Part shown: positions 1 to 10,660 of the stretch, one piece after another
Layout: every line of letters starts with the position of its first letter
Numbering within the stretch: the first letter of the stretch is position 1
Assembly: GCA_964034945.1 (NCBI GenBank)
Contig: OZ035961.1
Coordinates: 88,430,124-88,494,123, forward strand
Direction of reading: 5' to 3'
DNA: 64,000 nucleotides
Source: Chrysopilus asiliformis
Taxonomy: Eukaryota > Arthropoda > Insecta > Diptera > Rhagionidae
Notes under the pieces: model-generated
Seen by the model: only the letters and a program-made list of their open reading frames with translations
The model's database searches: none
Told to the model about the DNA's origin: nothing
Program-made: the position numbers and the translations under genes

Positions 1-58
1 GGACCGGGGTTTAACTGTACTTAAAATATTGCCACCTTTAAGCGAGTACTTCCTAGAT

Positions 59-822
59 CAAGCCTCGGCACTGCTTGGCTCGTCTGGCTCCTCAATACGA
101 TAACATTTTTATTCAAATTTTACGAGATTACAATCAATGTATGAACGTTTTTACTCGACTCTCCAACGCAATGATACGTGTTGGTTGACGACGGCCACTT
201 CGGCAGCCGAAATCAAACGATTGACTAACAATCGATGGAGCGAGCCTACGACAGTCATTCAGTATGATTTCTGCTGTTGATGCGTACGGGTGTATACATT
301 TGCTCTCCAAAATTATAATTGCTTCCCAAAGAACACTGATGTACGAAATTTTTTCAGAAATTTGATTTTTTTAGTTTTCTTTTTCCATTATGAAGCGCTC
401 ATATTCAAATTCAAATACTATGTCGTGGGATTGGGAAAACAAATATTTAATAACCACAAATAATGATAACTGTCAATGTCTAGTTTGCAGTTACATGTCG
501 AATAAAAAAATCAATCTAAAACGCCATTACAACAGCTGCCATAAGTTCGATTTTGCCCGATGCAATGAAGTAGAAAGAGTAAGACAGATTGACAACTTAA
601 AGAAAGTTTTTTTTAGAGAAATTTCCTTTAGGCGGAACAAATGATTCTGAAATTGCATAATGATAAATTGTGTAGTTCACTGTTCCTAAACGTCTCCATC
701 AAAAGCGAAAGAGCGTAAAAAATGAAAATGATGCGTTTTCTCATTTTGTGTTATAGTATATGAAGAAACATAAAATTTTTTCGAGTAGTAGTAAATCACT
801 ACATACATGGTGCCGAGGCCTG
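59..822. mobile_element. hAT DNA transposon remnant (8-bp TSD)
   Basis: The ends are inverted: CAAGCCTCGGCAC at the left and GTGCCGAGGCCTG at the right, one mismatch over 13 bp. They are flanked by an 8-bp direct repeat TCCTAGAT at 51-58 and 823-830. An 8-bp TSD with CA...TG ends is diagnostic of the hAT superfamily. The element is 764 bp, too short for a full transposase, but it still carries a BED-type zinc-finger reading frame (390-644), so it is probably an internally deleted copy of an autonomous hAT rather than a pure MITE. Confidence 0.8.
390..644 (+). pseudogene. N-terminal BED-like zinc-finger fragment of a hAT transposase
   Basis: This 84-residue frame lies inside the hAT at 59-822. 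Cys30, Cys33, His46 and His51 form a CX2CX12HX4H finger, with the LKRHY context before the second half that is typical of the BED/ZBED-type DNA-binding domains at the N-terminus of hAT transposases and their domesticated relatives (GTF2IRD2/ZBED-like). In the family this domain binds the transposon ends. The frame stops soon after the finger. No RNase H-like catalytic core or C-terminal dimerisation domain is seen before the right terminus, so the protein cannot be an active transposase. It could be the first exon of a longer source gene or a relic. The family assignment rests on motif recognition only. Confidence 0.5.
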
Positions 823-921
823 TCCTAGATATATTAAATGGATTTACATACTAAGCTTTACAAGAGCTTTAGGCGAAAATGTGGAATTTTTAAGCAACGT
901 ACGAATTTTTGTTAATGGTTA

Positions 922-1824
922 GGGGAAAGTGGTCACCCTTCGTACACTTTTTGTGTTTTTGATTGTAATGTCGTGCATAACGCTCAAATTACTGTCTATT
1001 TCGTTTAACTGGATATTATAGATATACAACTAATACAAAGATATCAAAAAGAATATGAAAATCAACTAATAATTAAACAGTTGCCTTTTTGCCACAAGTC
1101 GAAAATTGTACGAATCTACCCCCCTAGTGGGGCACTTTCGTACATATCATGGGGAATCTATGGGAAAACAAGAATCAAACATAAAAAGTTAAAAATCCAA
1201 TCTTTATTAAATTCAGCAAAAAATCGCAGAAAAATCTCTCAAATTGAGTCTTTTTAAGTAAATAACATAAAATAATTCAAAAAGGGGGAAAAACATAAAA
1301 CTTAAAACAATTCAAAAATTACAAATAAATAACTTCATAATAACGAAAAATACCTTTTCATCACTTCACAATATAAGTGCCCAAATCAATTGGAAATTTA
1401 AACATACCAAAAGTTCTAGCACGAATGTGCCCCATTTTTTTTGTACGAATGTGCCCCAAACCAAATAATACTGAATAAGTAACTTTTCTGGAAAACGGTA
1501 ATACATAAACACGATTTTTATTCAACAAATTAATTTTTAGTCACTTTTCCTCACTAAAAAAATATTGTTAGCTGTACTTACTGTGAAAAAATATATTATA
1601 TCACGACTGGAAAATAAGGGCACCAATTTTTTTTTCGCGCGAAAAAACAGATAGGTACTGGTTTTTCCACTCACTGCAATGAAATTGAAGTCAAACTTCG
1701 CTGACACGTGGCTGGGTTAATATACAGAAAAAACATGTGTGGACATGTTCTGAGTTGGAGCTATGGATTGAAAAATATTCGATGTACGAATGTGCCCCGC
1801 GTACGAATGGTGACCACTTTCCCC
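922..1824. mobile_element. TA-flanked MITE with iterated internal motif
   Basis: The terminal inverted repeats GGGGAAAGTGGTCACC and GGTGACCACTTTCCCC match perfectly over 16 bp and are flanked by TA on both sides (920-921 and 1825-1826), as in Tc1/mariner elements. The 903-bp interior has no credible transposase. A GTACGAATGTGCCCC motif recurs near both ends: 1108-1123 (variant), 1129-1143 (inverted), 1421-1433, 1443-1457 and 1784-1798. A related short element lies at 7524-7641. Confidence 0.75.
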
Positions 1825-1826
1825 TA

Positions 1827-2683
1827 TGGCACTAAGATTTATTACTTACAACAAAGATGTATATTTTTCTCCCAGAGGCATATTGAATCAGGAGGTAATA
1901 AGAATAAAATGTCGAAGACGTCAGAAGTTACATGAAAAGTTTGGCATTTACATTGGCAAATATAAAAGATTACAGATAACAGACAATTTTTCCAATCATT
2001 CGAATGTTCGAGTGATAAAACTTTGTTGGAATTGATTAGGAAGAGATTGAATCCTTTGAAGAATTGGAATTCCCAACTTTAAATACTGTTAACTGATGAT
2101 ATGACAGTGTGATGGCTTTCATTGAATTGCTCTTTCGTTAATAGAACTTCCTTTTCGAAGTGTTTCGATACGACATGACATCCGGGAAAGACAACTGAAC
2201 CCATTACATCAAATTCCTTCCCTTGTTATAATTTTTTTGGCAAGTGGTAAAAACAATACATGTCACGTTTAGCTTTGGTGAAAGGCGAAAAGAAGGATAA
2301 TCAAATACCTACCCTTTGTTATAAATCATATATGGTACATACCTTAAACAGATATATACACACCTTAAACAGATATATATCTTCTATATAGTAATCTTAT
2401 CACTTCCAATGATAAAAAAAGGTGTATTATGTACATGTAGAAATTTTCCAGGTATAGAAAAAAATAACTTTTTTATATGGTGGTAGCAATTTATTTATGA
2501 AATTTAATATCATTGCTTTCCGCTTTCATGTTGAAGTTCAATAACCCATTACTCAATAATTGGGAATGTATACTTTTTTGGCGACATATTTCTTTCAGAA
2601 AAACTTTCAGACCGAAATCATTTGGAAAGACGTCAAACTTCAGAGGAGAATTGAGCGGTTTGCAGGTAGTGTGACAGTGGTTC
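1827..2683. other. no recognised feature
   Basis: AT-rich sequence. A short lysine/arginine-rich frame crosses the right end of the TA MITE, but it is not supported by anything recognisable. Confidence 0.5.
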
Positions 2684-2686
2684 TAA

Positions 2687-3070
2687 TGCTACATTTACAC
2701 GAATGACAAATTTGTCATTTTTTTCTTGTCATTATGTTAATTCCCGTGTAAATGACATAATTTTTGTAATTTTTTCTGTCAGAAAATGTCAATCTCTCAT
2801 AAAAGAATGAACTTGTCCATTCTTTTATGCCAGATTGTCATTCGTACAAACGCAATATTAGTTATGACAAAAGTTGAATACTAAAGTTGTCATAACTAAT
2901 ATAGCGTTTGTACGAATGACAATCTGGCATAAAAGAATGGACAAGTTCATTCTTTTATGAGAGATTGACATTTTCTGACAGAAAAAATTACAAAAATTAT
3001 GCCATTTACACGGGAATTAACATAATGACAAGAAAAAAATGACAAATTTGTCATTCGTGTAAATGTAGCA
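2687..3070. mobile_element. 384-bp near-perfect palindromic MITE, copy 1 (TAA TSD)
   Basis: From TGCTACATTTACACG to CGTGTAAATGTAGCA the element is an almost perfect palindrome with arms of about 180 bp. A short asymmetric loop around 2870-2890 contains TTGAATACTAAAG. TAA lies on both sides (2684-2686 and 3071-3073), fitting the 3-bp TWA duplication of PIF/Harbinger-type elements. It has no coding capacity. A second copy of identical length is at 30102-30485. Confidence 0.8.
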
Positions 3071-3210
3071 TAATTCTACAAAAAAAAAAATTGCCGAAAT
3101 GTATGACGAGGGGAGGACGGGAGTTTAAAAAACTTAAAATTACCGTGATTTATTTTATGGACCTTTTTCACACATAAAAATTCAATTGCACCACTGGTTT
3201 TTGCCCTTAA

Positions 3211-4006
3211 TCCTTTGAGGTATAGTAGTAAGTATACTTACTACTTATTTATTCTCACATTTTCATGAAATAAAATGTTGTTTGCGTTTTTTTTTATCTT
3301 ATACTAGCTTGCATACCCGTCGTTGCCGGGTTAAGTTTTTTCCAATTTTTTTTATGGTCTATGTTGGAGCTAAACTTTAGGCCAATCGGCTCTGTAGTTT
3401 CCCCGCGAAAGGGTAACATCTCGAAAAAAAGAGCTAAGTTTCGAGATCAATTTACCCCCTCCCCTTACTCCCCCACCTCTCGGGCTACTTTTTAATGGGT
3501 CTATGTTGGGGCTGGACCCCCGACGAACATCTATGCCAAATTTCAGGCCAATCGGTTCAGTAGTTTCGAAATCACTTTACCCTCTCCCCTTACTCCCCCC
3601 ACCCCTCGCGCTACTTTTCCGTATGCCTATGTTGGAACCAGAATTACCACAGACACTCACGCCAAATTTCAAGTCAATCGGTTCAGCCGTTTTTGCGTGA
3701 AAGAGGAACAGACAGACAGACACCAACTCATTTTTATATATTAGTATGATATGATATGATGATATGGGAACATACATAAAAGGTTAAAAAATATTTTGGA
3801 ATTAAGACCTCAGATTCGTAATCAAAAACTGACCAAAGTACAATTATAGCTAATTTAATAAGAATTCTTATGATCCGCCATCTTGAATTCGCCATCTTAA
3901 ATTTCGGAAATATGACAACCGATTCGTCATTAGTGACCCTAGAAACCTTCATATATAAATCTTCATGTGATTCAGACTTTTTAAAAAAAATGCGTGCCTC
4001 AAAGGG
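3211..4006. mobile_element. probable piggyBac-like non-autonomous element
   Basis: TTAA occurs at 3207-3210 and 4007-4010. The adjoining ends TCCTTTGAGG and CCTCAAAGGG are inverted with one terminal mismatch. TTAA duplication with ends of the form CCCTTTGA is characteristic of piggyBac-like elements, and the same end type is at 59463-59680. The interior contains a separate dispersed repeat (3301-3750). Confidence 0.55.
3301..3750. repeat. dispersed repeat with about two 163-bp-type units
   Basis: The repeat begins ATACTAGCTTGCATACCCGT and ends TATATTAGTATGAT after a short CAGA tract. Between these ends are units with the phrases CCCCTCCCCTTACTCCCCC, GGGCTACTTTTTAATGGGT and ATCGGTTCAGTAGTTT. 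It shares its whole design with the much longer array at 25555-28100, so it represents the short form of that element. No protein can be recognised in it. Confidence 0.75.
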
Positions 4007-4010
4007 TTAA

Positions 4011-5867
4011 ATACATGTTTGTGAAGTTTGCCCAAAAATGATTTGGCGTAATATTCATCAGATATCAAGGCATATTTCTACAGTTCTTAATAGGTATATT
4101 TAATGACTCGTACGAGTACATACATACAATAAGTAATAAAATGTCAAACACAATTTTTTTCATTATTTTCCCCCCATGTTGTAATAAAAATAACTGTACG
4201 GTAATCAGTTGTCCCAGTGCGTTCTTGTTATTTCATTAAGAAATTCTTTAAATTTTATATGTGAAAATACCAATTTTTTAGGTATGTACGGAAGATAATC
4301 AGTTTCTGGCCATCTCCAAATTGAATGAAATTATCCCTCCGGCAGAAAAGGAATTTATTGTGAAATTTTATGTCCATCGAGATTTGGAGTAATTTTCTAC
4401 GAAGGGTCAATAAAAATTCAATTATTGTCAAATATTTTATATAGAATGTGATCCCCAAGACAAACAAAAAGATTCCCCATTCAAGTTAACATGCCATTAT
4501 CTTACAAAAATGTTGTGTTTTGTTCAGAATGAAAATATAGAATTTTTTTAAATTTATTTAATTTTGTAATTTATTTTTAATTTTATGCGATTGAAAATTC
4601 GTATTTTTTTAAAAAAGTTACTTTATAAATAATTTTAAAATATTTGCATACTATTATTTGCATGAACAATAAACATATGTTCATGCAAATAATAAAAAAA
4701 AAGATTTTTTTCCTTAAACTGTTATAAAAATTGATTCACGAAAAATATTTTTTTAAATTGCCTTTCAAGCCCAATACTGACGATTATTATTAACATTTTA
4801 TCTTTTTGATTGAAAAAAATAAAAGATTATATAAATTATTTATTGAGATTGAAATTCAATCTTGTTATGCGGTTAGCAGCTAATGAGTATTTACTGAAGT
4901 AATAATTGGGTTTTTTAACAAGATATTTTCCGCTGGTCGGAATCCCTTTTTTTCTTTCATCCCACCGCATTTATCAAAAATATTCTAGGTGTTGATCAGG
5001 GATATTGCTGTGGCAGTAACACTTTTTATTTATTTCTCTCAAGGCATTTGTAAGATGAAAAATGGAATAACACAATTTCCTAGCCTATTTCTCATGGAAT
5101 AAATTTAGAACCTATATGAATGTAATTTTGTCTGTCTTTAGCCCTATATATTTTGATTATTTCAATTTTTTAAAGTGAAAATGTAAACCAACGTTGAGAA
5201 GCAATTTCCATTTGGAAGCTTCGCGAAAAAAGGGGGGCCATGTGGAATTCCCTACAAACTTTTAAGTTTGTGGGCATATTTTTAGGTGTATTCGTTTTAA
5301 GCAAGTGAAATAAATTGAATGTGCATGGGTAGGTAAATATTTAAGGATAAGATTCATATTATTATTATGTAGCTATTATCGGGAGCACTTTTTGTTTTCC
5401 TAGGCCCATCCCAAGTGCCTAAAGTCTAACAACCCGGATTTCGTTCGTAAACAACAATTCGCGTAATACATTGTAGAAAGACGTGGTTCATACTTTTATC
5501 TTTGCACGCGTGTCCTCCCTTCGGCAAATCCTTAAATTTATAACGCTATTCTTAAGTTAAAAGAGATGCATCCCTTATTCTTGCTTTTACTCTATGTGTG
5601 TAAAATGGTTTTTCCTGCGAGAGTGTCTTTTATACCCTATTTGATAGTATCCCGTTTGTACAATCGTCGGTTGAAATATTCTAAAAACAAACTAAAATTC
5701 CTGATTTATAAAAACGCATCCCGGAAACTAAAATTTCTTGACTATTCAATTTAAACACGGTTACTAAATATGCTAAACATACTCTGAACTTTCAACTAGA
5801 GCACACATGTTTACCAAAAATTTCGCCTGCGGCTCATTTGTGTTAATTGGTATTTCCACATATTAGA
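4011..5867. other. AT-rich sequence without recognised gene
   Basis: No credible coding region. The only local structure noted is the short hairpin at 4653-4693. Confidence 0.5.
4653..4693. repeat. short perfect hairpin
   Basis: Inverted 16-bp arms ATTATTTGCATGAACA and TGTTCATGCAAATAAT are separated by 9 nt. Each arm contains ATTTGCAT, the octamer bound by POU-domain factors, so it could be two inverted octamer sites or simply a random AT-rich palindrome. Confidence 0.45.
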
Positions 5868-6115
5868 TTTAGTATACCGTTTGTAACGTATCGAACCAAT
5901 CGTCGCACACAAAAATGAACTATTCTACAGTGTTTTGGAAAATAAAAGAATTTGATTTCCCTCTGTCCGTCCATAAACACCATAACTTCCGAAGGAGTTG
6001 AGCTAGGAATTTGAATTTTCCCCAGATAAGTTACTCCTAAAACGTGAGGCTAAGTTCTTAAATTGGAAAAATCGGACCATTCCTTTCTCTCTTCCTCACA
6101 CCCAGAGAAACATTT
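5868..6115 (+). mobile_element. partial HINE-type repeat
   Basis: It carries the family phrases TAGTATACCGTTTGTAACG, ATCGAACCAATC and CACACAAAAATGAACTA, then TGTCCGTCCATAAACACC and GAGTTGAGCTAGG. The (GTCY) tract is nearly absent, and the 3' hairpin end is missing. Confidence 0.6.
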
Positions 6116-6479
6116 TAAATTTAATTATTTTATAATGGGGAATCGAGAATACAATTAAAATGGCAAATTTTGTTTACAAAACCACAAAATAATAAATTTT
6201 ACTGCATAAGAATTGACTTATTTTATTAAAAATTTAACTTGATAAGTTAAGGCGGGAAGCTGAATTTTTATCCACTAGTTATTCTTAACTGAATGACGAA
6301 AACGGGATCGAAATCGGTTCAGTGGATCAAAAGATGCAAGTCTTGGGGGTTTAAAGTGGGCAAGAATGGTGATTTGATTTGTACTGAAACCTTTTTCGCA
6401 TACGACCCAGCCGAATGCCAAAAACACAAACTTACACCTGAAACGCATATTTCGTCTCCACATCGTCGCGTCGGCAATT

Positions 6480-6945
6480 TAAAGCTTATACCGCAATTAC
6501 GCGCAAAGCGGAGCGGCGCGGCGCGGTGCGGTGACAGATGGTAGTAGAAACTATAGGTTTATATGAGTTGGTTTATAATTGCGCGGTGACCAAACGCGGC
6601 AGGCGCGCGGCAACCGCGCGGCACCGCGAAGAGTAGGTCTAGTTTCTACTTTCAGACGCGGTTGGAAGCGGTGACAGTTGTTTATGTTTTCTGAGTGTTG
6701 TTGCAAATATTTTTATCAAGTAAAAAGATGGAAAAGAACTTTGAAAACGCATTCGAAACGGAAAATGAAACGGAAAAATTAATAATCTTCAAATTTTCTG
6801 CGATTTTTAGGTTATGAGAACACAAATAGAGCTGCAACCACGCCGCGTAATTTCGGTTTAAAAATGACTGCGGCTGTCGCCCTGCCGCTCTGAGCTAGCC
6901 GCGCCGCGCCGCGCCGCTGCCGCACCGCGCCAATTGTGGGACAAT
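6480..6945. mobile_element. CpG-rich island bounded by GC-rich inverted repeats
   Basis: In otherwise AT-rich DNA this stretch is dense in GCGCGG words. The left edge CCGCAATTACGCGC...GCGGCGCGGCGCGG is inverted at the right edge, CCGCGCCGCGCCGC...GCGCCAATTGTGG. Inverted GC-rich ends and no reading frame suggest a GC-rich TIR element. I could not find a clean TSD, so exact ends and superfamily are open. A fly CpG island is less likely. Confidence 0.5.
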
Positions 6946-7523
6946 CTTAAAAATTTCAAATTTTTGTATGTAAAAGCTTTTTTTCCATCGTTCACCTTGT
7001 CCTGGATTGACACAAAATAAATATGGTCATCCTATTTATGAGCCGCGTATTACGATGTTTACCTTGTAATCCATTTCGATCATTTAAAATTTCAAAAAAA
7101 AAATCAATTCTATGTTTTTAAATAACATCATATCGGGTATGTCACGGTTGTCTCTAAGGTATCAAAGCTGTGCTTGTTTGTATTTGAGAATTTGAAATCG
7201 GGGGGTGGTGTTCATTCTCCTTATTGACAACAAACTTTCAGCATCAAATTATGTGATATGTTGCGGGGCTTTACCCTTAGCAACAGTTTTTATGTCTTAT
7301 CTTCATCTAATGTTGTCATTATAATCATTTGCCGTTTCCTAAAATTCTTATGTAAAAAAATGTGTTATAATATCATAGATTGTGGTTCGTAATAGAACCG
7401 CAAGATCTAATTTTCAAATAGAGTAATATTTTGATAATACCCCTATTTAGTTACTTAACATACCTACTCTATAATTGCCATAGGAATACGTCTTTAATAA
7501 GCCATTTTATCGCAGGTAAATTA

Positions 7524-7641
7524 GGGTAAAGTCATATAAAAAGGTGTTCCTTAAAAATAAAATCACAATTAAATTTTTACGTGTACGGAATAGTGGGAGT
7601 GTTCCAATTCACCATCTGTTCCATTTCATCCGCCTTTACCC
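7524..7641. mobile_element. 118-bp TA-flanked mini-element
   Basis: GGGTAAAG and CTTTACCC form 8-bp inverted ends, each bordered by TA (7522-7523, 7642-7643). The ends resemble those of the 922-1824 MITE (GGGGAAAG), so this may be a very short relative in the same Tc1/mariner-like group. The short TIR means chance is possible. Confidence 0.4.
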
Positions 7642-9315
7642 TATGTAACTAAAGGTACTTTGAAATAGCGAAATTCGAATTAATTCTCTTGGGTACCTGG
7701 CATTTGAACCTATCATTAATAAGTATTTCATATCCAGGAACTAGCAAGTTTAATGACCATATATCGTAATCAGTATTTTGTTGCAAATCCCCTAAAATCC
7801 AAAAATAAGCTTTCTGATTTTATATGACTTTATGTTAGGTATAAGCTACATTATGTTTATCTTATGTTTTTCGTAATTTTCTTTGTATATTTTGTAGCCA
7901 CATTACTTTGACACATATGGGATATGACAGGAGACCATTTTTCTAATCTTTGGGGGATTTCTTCAACTAGAATTTAGGTTTTAGAGATTTTCTTGACACC
8001 TATAACTTATTTAAGCAGGAATGAGATTCGTCTACTGAAATAAAAAAAATATTATTCTGGGATAATTTATGAGAACTTTGGGAGTAATAAATCTGTTTGT
8101 GGTTTCACATATTATAGTAAAATTAATGATATACTCAAGTAAGAACATTGTTTACAAAATTTTCGACCTAGAAAGATAATCCGAAAAACGTAGGATACAA
8201 TTTAATTAATTCTCTTGCTTGAATATATTGATATTTTTTACGGTTTTAATTGAGCATGACTGTAGTTCGAGAAAAAAAATAATATGAGATTAATGGAGCT
8301 TCGGGAATATCAACAAAAATTAATTTAATTATGTAAATTTCTAAGAAACTTAAATATCTGAAGCGTCAAAGAATAATTTGTTGTTGAGAAATGAAATAAA
8401 ATTATCTACGTTTAAAGGAAAGTATATATTTTTTAGTAAACAAACAATTATAAAATTCGGCAGCTTAAATTCTTAATGATTTGAAAAAAAAAAAACAATT
8501 CAATCGAAAATCAATTGAATCTCAAAAAACTTTTCGGCACATTTTCACCTTTTTTTTGTCTCTCCCTTGGCAAAGTTTAAATCGAATAAACTTGTAAAGT
8601 ATAAACAGATTTAAAACAAGATTTAATTCTAAATCTAGAGTCCACAACTGCCTACGTCTGGAAATCATTTTCATTTGTTTTTGTGAGTTCTTGGTATATT
8701 AAATATTTATAAAAATACAATTCCCTTCAACTTTGAGATAATTTTAGCTACCAGTTTTACAGTGAAAAAAAAAAATTTATCAGTTTGCTCATATAAATTT
8801 TTGATTGCCCCCTTAGTGTTTGTATTTGCGAACATTTTCGATAGGTATTGATTTTTGGTAATAATTCAAGTGGGAAAGCAATTTTCGATTAGACTTATAC
8901 GAGTATTTTCGAACAATCATTTATGTAAAATAAGTCATAAATAAACAAAATTATTGTTGTCGGAAATTTTATTGAAGGTCTAGATTTATCTGTCGAGGAG
9001 AAAAAATTACGTAAAATGTAATAATATGGATTTTAAATGTAATTGGAATCGCTAGGATTGGTAACATATTTTCTCCAAGTCTAATGTAGGTAAATTGGGA
9101 TATATTTTGTTACTAACAAAAGACGGCCAGGAGACGTGGATCCGCCTACAACGATCGCTAATAGATATTTAAGTAAGAAATTTTAGTGAAAAGGAAATTA
9201 AGAAAACAAATTTTTATTTAAAAATAATTTTATTTATAATTGGTTTATCATAAGCAAAGCATTAAATAAATATCATACATACAGTGTTCAAAACGCTCCC
9301 ATTTCCAGTCTTTCG

Positions 9316-9489
9316 TTTTGCTCCCAAGGAGGAATTTAAATCAATGGAAAATAAAAATTCAGCATTTAAGTAAAACCCCCAAAGAACAATAACGTAATTA
9401 TAGTTTTTACGTTCTTGCTCTAAAGATCTTTACATTTTCGTTTTGTTTTAACATTATTTGAGACCAGAACTTTAATGCTGGGAGCAAAA
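9316..9489. mobile_element. possible 174-bp MITE
   Basis: TTTTGCTCCCA at the left is perfectly inverted as TGGGAGCAAAA at the right. No clear TSD is visible, so support rests on the 11-bp inverted ends alone. Confidence 0.3.
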
Positions 9490-9525
9490 TATCGTTCTCT
9501 TACTAATGAAATACATACTTATAAA

Positions 9526-10420
9526 GGGTGATCCAATTGGAGGTACTTTTTCCAATAGGGTTGTTTTGACAGTTCTTTTGTGTCAACTGGCTTGTATATA
9601 TGACGTTTGTGTTCAGTATTCAGTACCATTTCATCATGAATAGACATACATACATGTGAACAACGTTTACTAATTGTGGAAACTTATTTCCAAAATCAGT
9701 GCTCAGTTAGGAATTGTTATAGAGCTCTTCGTCCACATTTCGGTCGTCATATTCGTCCCACTGAACGCACTATTCGTGATACCATCACCAAATTTCGAAC
9801 TAATTTGACACTATTAGACATTCATCCATCAACCAGAGTGCGTACAGCCCGTACTAATGAGAATATTGCTGCAGTAGCATCATCGGACCGTATTTCTTTA
9901 AAAATGCGGAAGGAGTGCGTGTTACTGACAATGGAGCTCGCTACAGAGCAATGATCAATGAATTTTTGTTGCCAAAAATTCCAGATATTGGTGTAGCTGA
10001 GTTGTGGTTTCAACAGGATGGCGCTACATGTCATACAGCTAACGATACAATCGCTTTATTGACGGAAACGTTCGATGAAAACATCATCTCAAGAAATGGT
10101 CCTGTTAATTGGCCACCGAGATCTTGTGATCTGGCACCATTGGATTACTTTCTGTGGGGATATGTGAAATCTCTTATTTACGTCGATAAACCCGGAACGA
10201 TCACAGCTTTGGAAGCAAACATAACCCGTGCTATTCGCGAAATACCGACCGATATGCTTGAAAGAGTGGTCGAAAATTGGACCAACAGAATGGACCATTT
10301 AAGAGTTAGTCGTGGGCAACATTTGAAGGAAATTATCTTTAAACATTAAATGGCATGAACCAAACTAACATTTAAATAAAGATTTTCCTCAATACATTAA
10401 TTATTATGTGTTTAATTAAA
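9526..10420 (+). mobile_element. mariner-type element, internally deleted, 3' end lost
   Basis: The left end GGGTGATCCAATTGGAGGTA, followed by a T-rich leader with TGACAGTTCTTTTGTGTC, precedes transposase fragments. After the stop codon, A-rich sequence runs to about 10430, but no inverted copy of the left end is seen, so the right terminus appears missing or replaced. The coding part is described separately. Confidence 0.7.
9676..10349 (+). pseudogene. DD41D mariner-family transposase, deleted and frameshifted
   Basis: Two frames make up the relic. 9676 to about 9890 encodes the N-terminal helix-turn-helix region (NCYRALRPHFG, then RPTERTIRDTITKF). 9891-10349 encodes the C-terminal catalytic part in another frame, with WFQQDGATCH, NWPPRSCDLAPLDYFLWG and a closing HLKEIIF. 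In this family three acidic residues coordinate metal for DNA cleavage. The second (Asp of QQDG) and third (Asp of APLD) are present with 41 residues between them, giving the DD41D spacing reported for rosa-type mariners. The first Asp and the linker are gone: the sequence jumps at about 9890 from the AAVASSD region straight to YFFKNAEG. The frame change at the same point confirms a defective copy. Product class is confident; the subfamily is inferred from spacing. Confidence 0.8.
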
Positions 10421-10660
10421 AAAAAATAGGAAGCTCTTATGAACGAAACATGTGCATCGATCGTTCCGACTCTTACGAACAGTACCGCGGAGCTCAAAAT
10501 TTCTCTCTTTAGAGACCCAAAGAGAAAGCATAAAAAAAATTCACACAAAGAAAGCATAAAAAGAGAATAAATGTGAAATCTGTACTACAAGCAGCAAACA
10601 CAGCATAACAGCGGCAGTGAAAATTTAGATTTTGATTTTAGAAAAAATAATTGAACATAG

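Larger units (their letters stand above)
6946..9525. other. AT-rich sequence without recognised gene
   Basis: Apart from the two small inverted-repeat elements at 7524-7641 and 9316-9489, nothing is recognised here. Confidence 0.5.

Noticed and set aside
1708..1935. Plus-strand frames around the right end of the TA MITE
   Set aside because: They cross the MITE terminus and have no recognisable protein motif.
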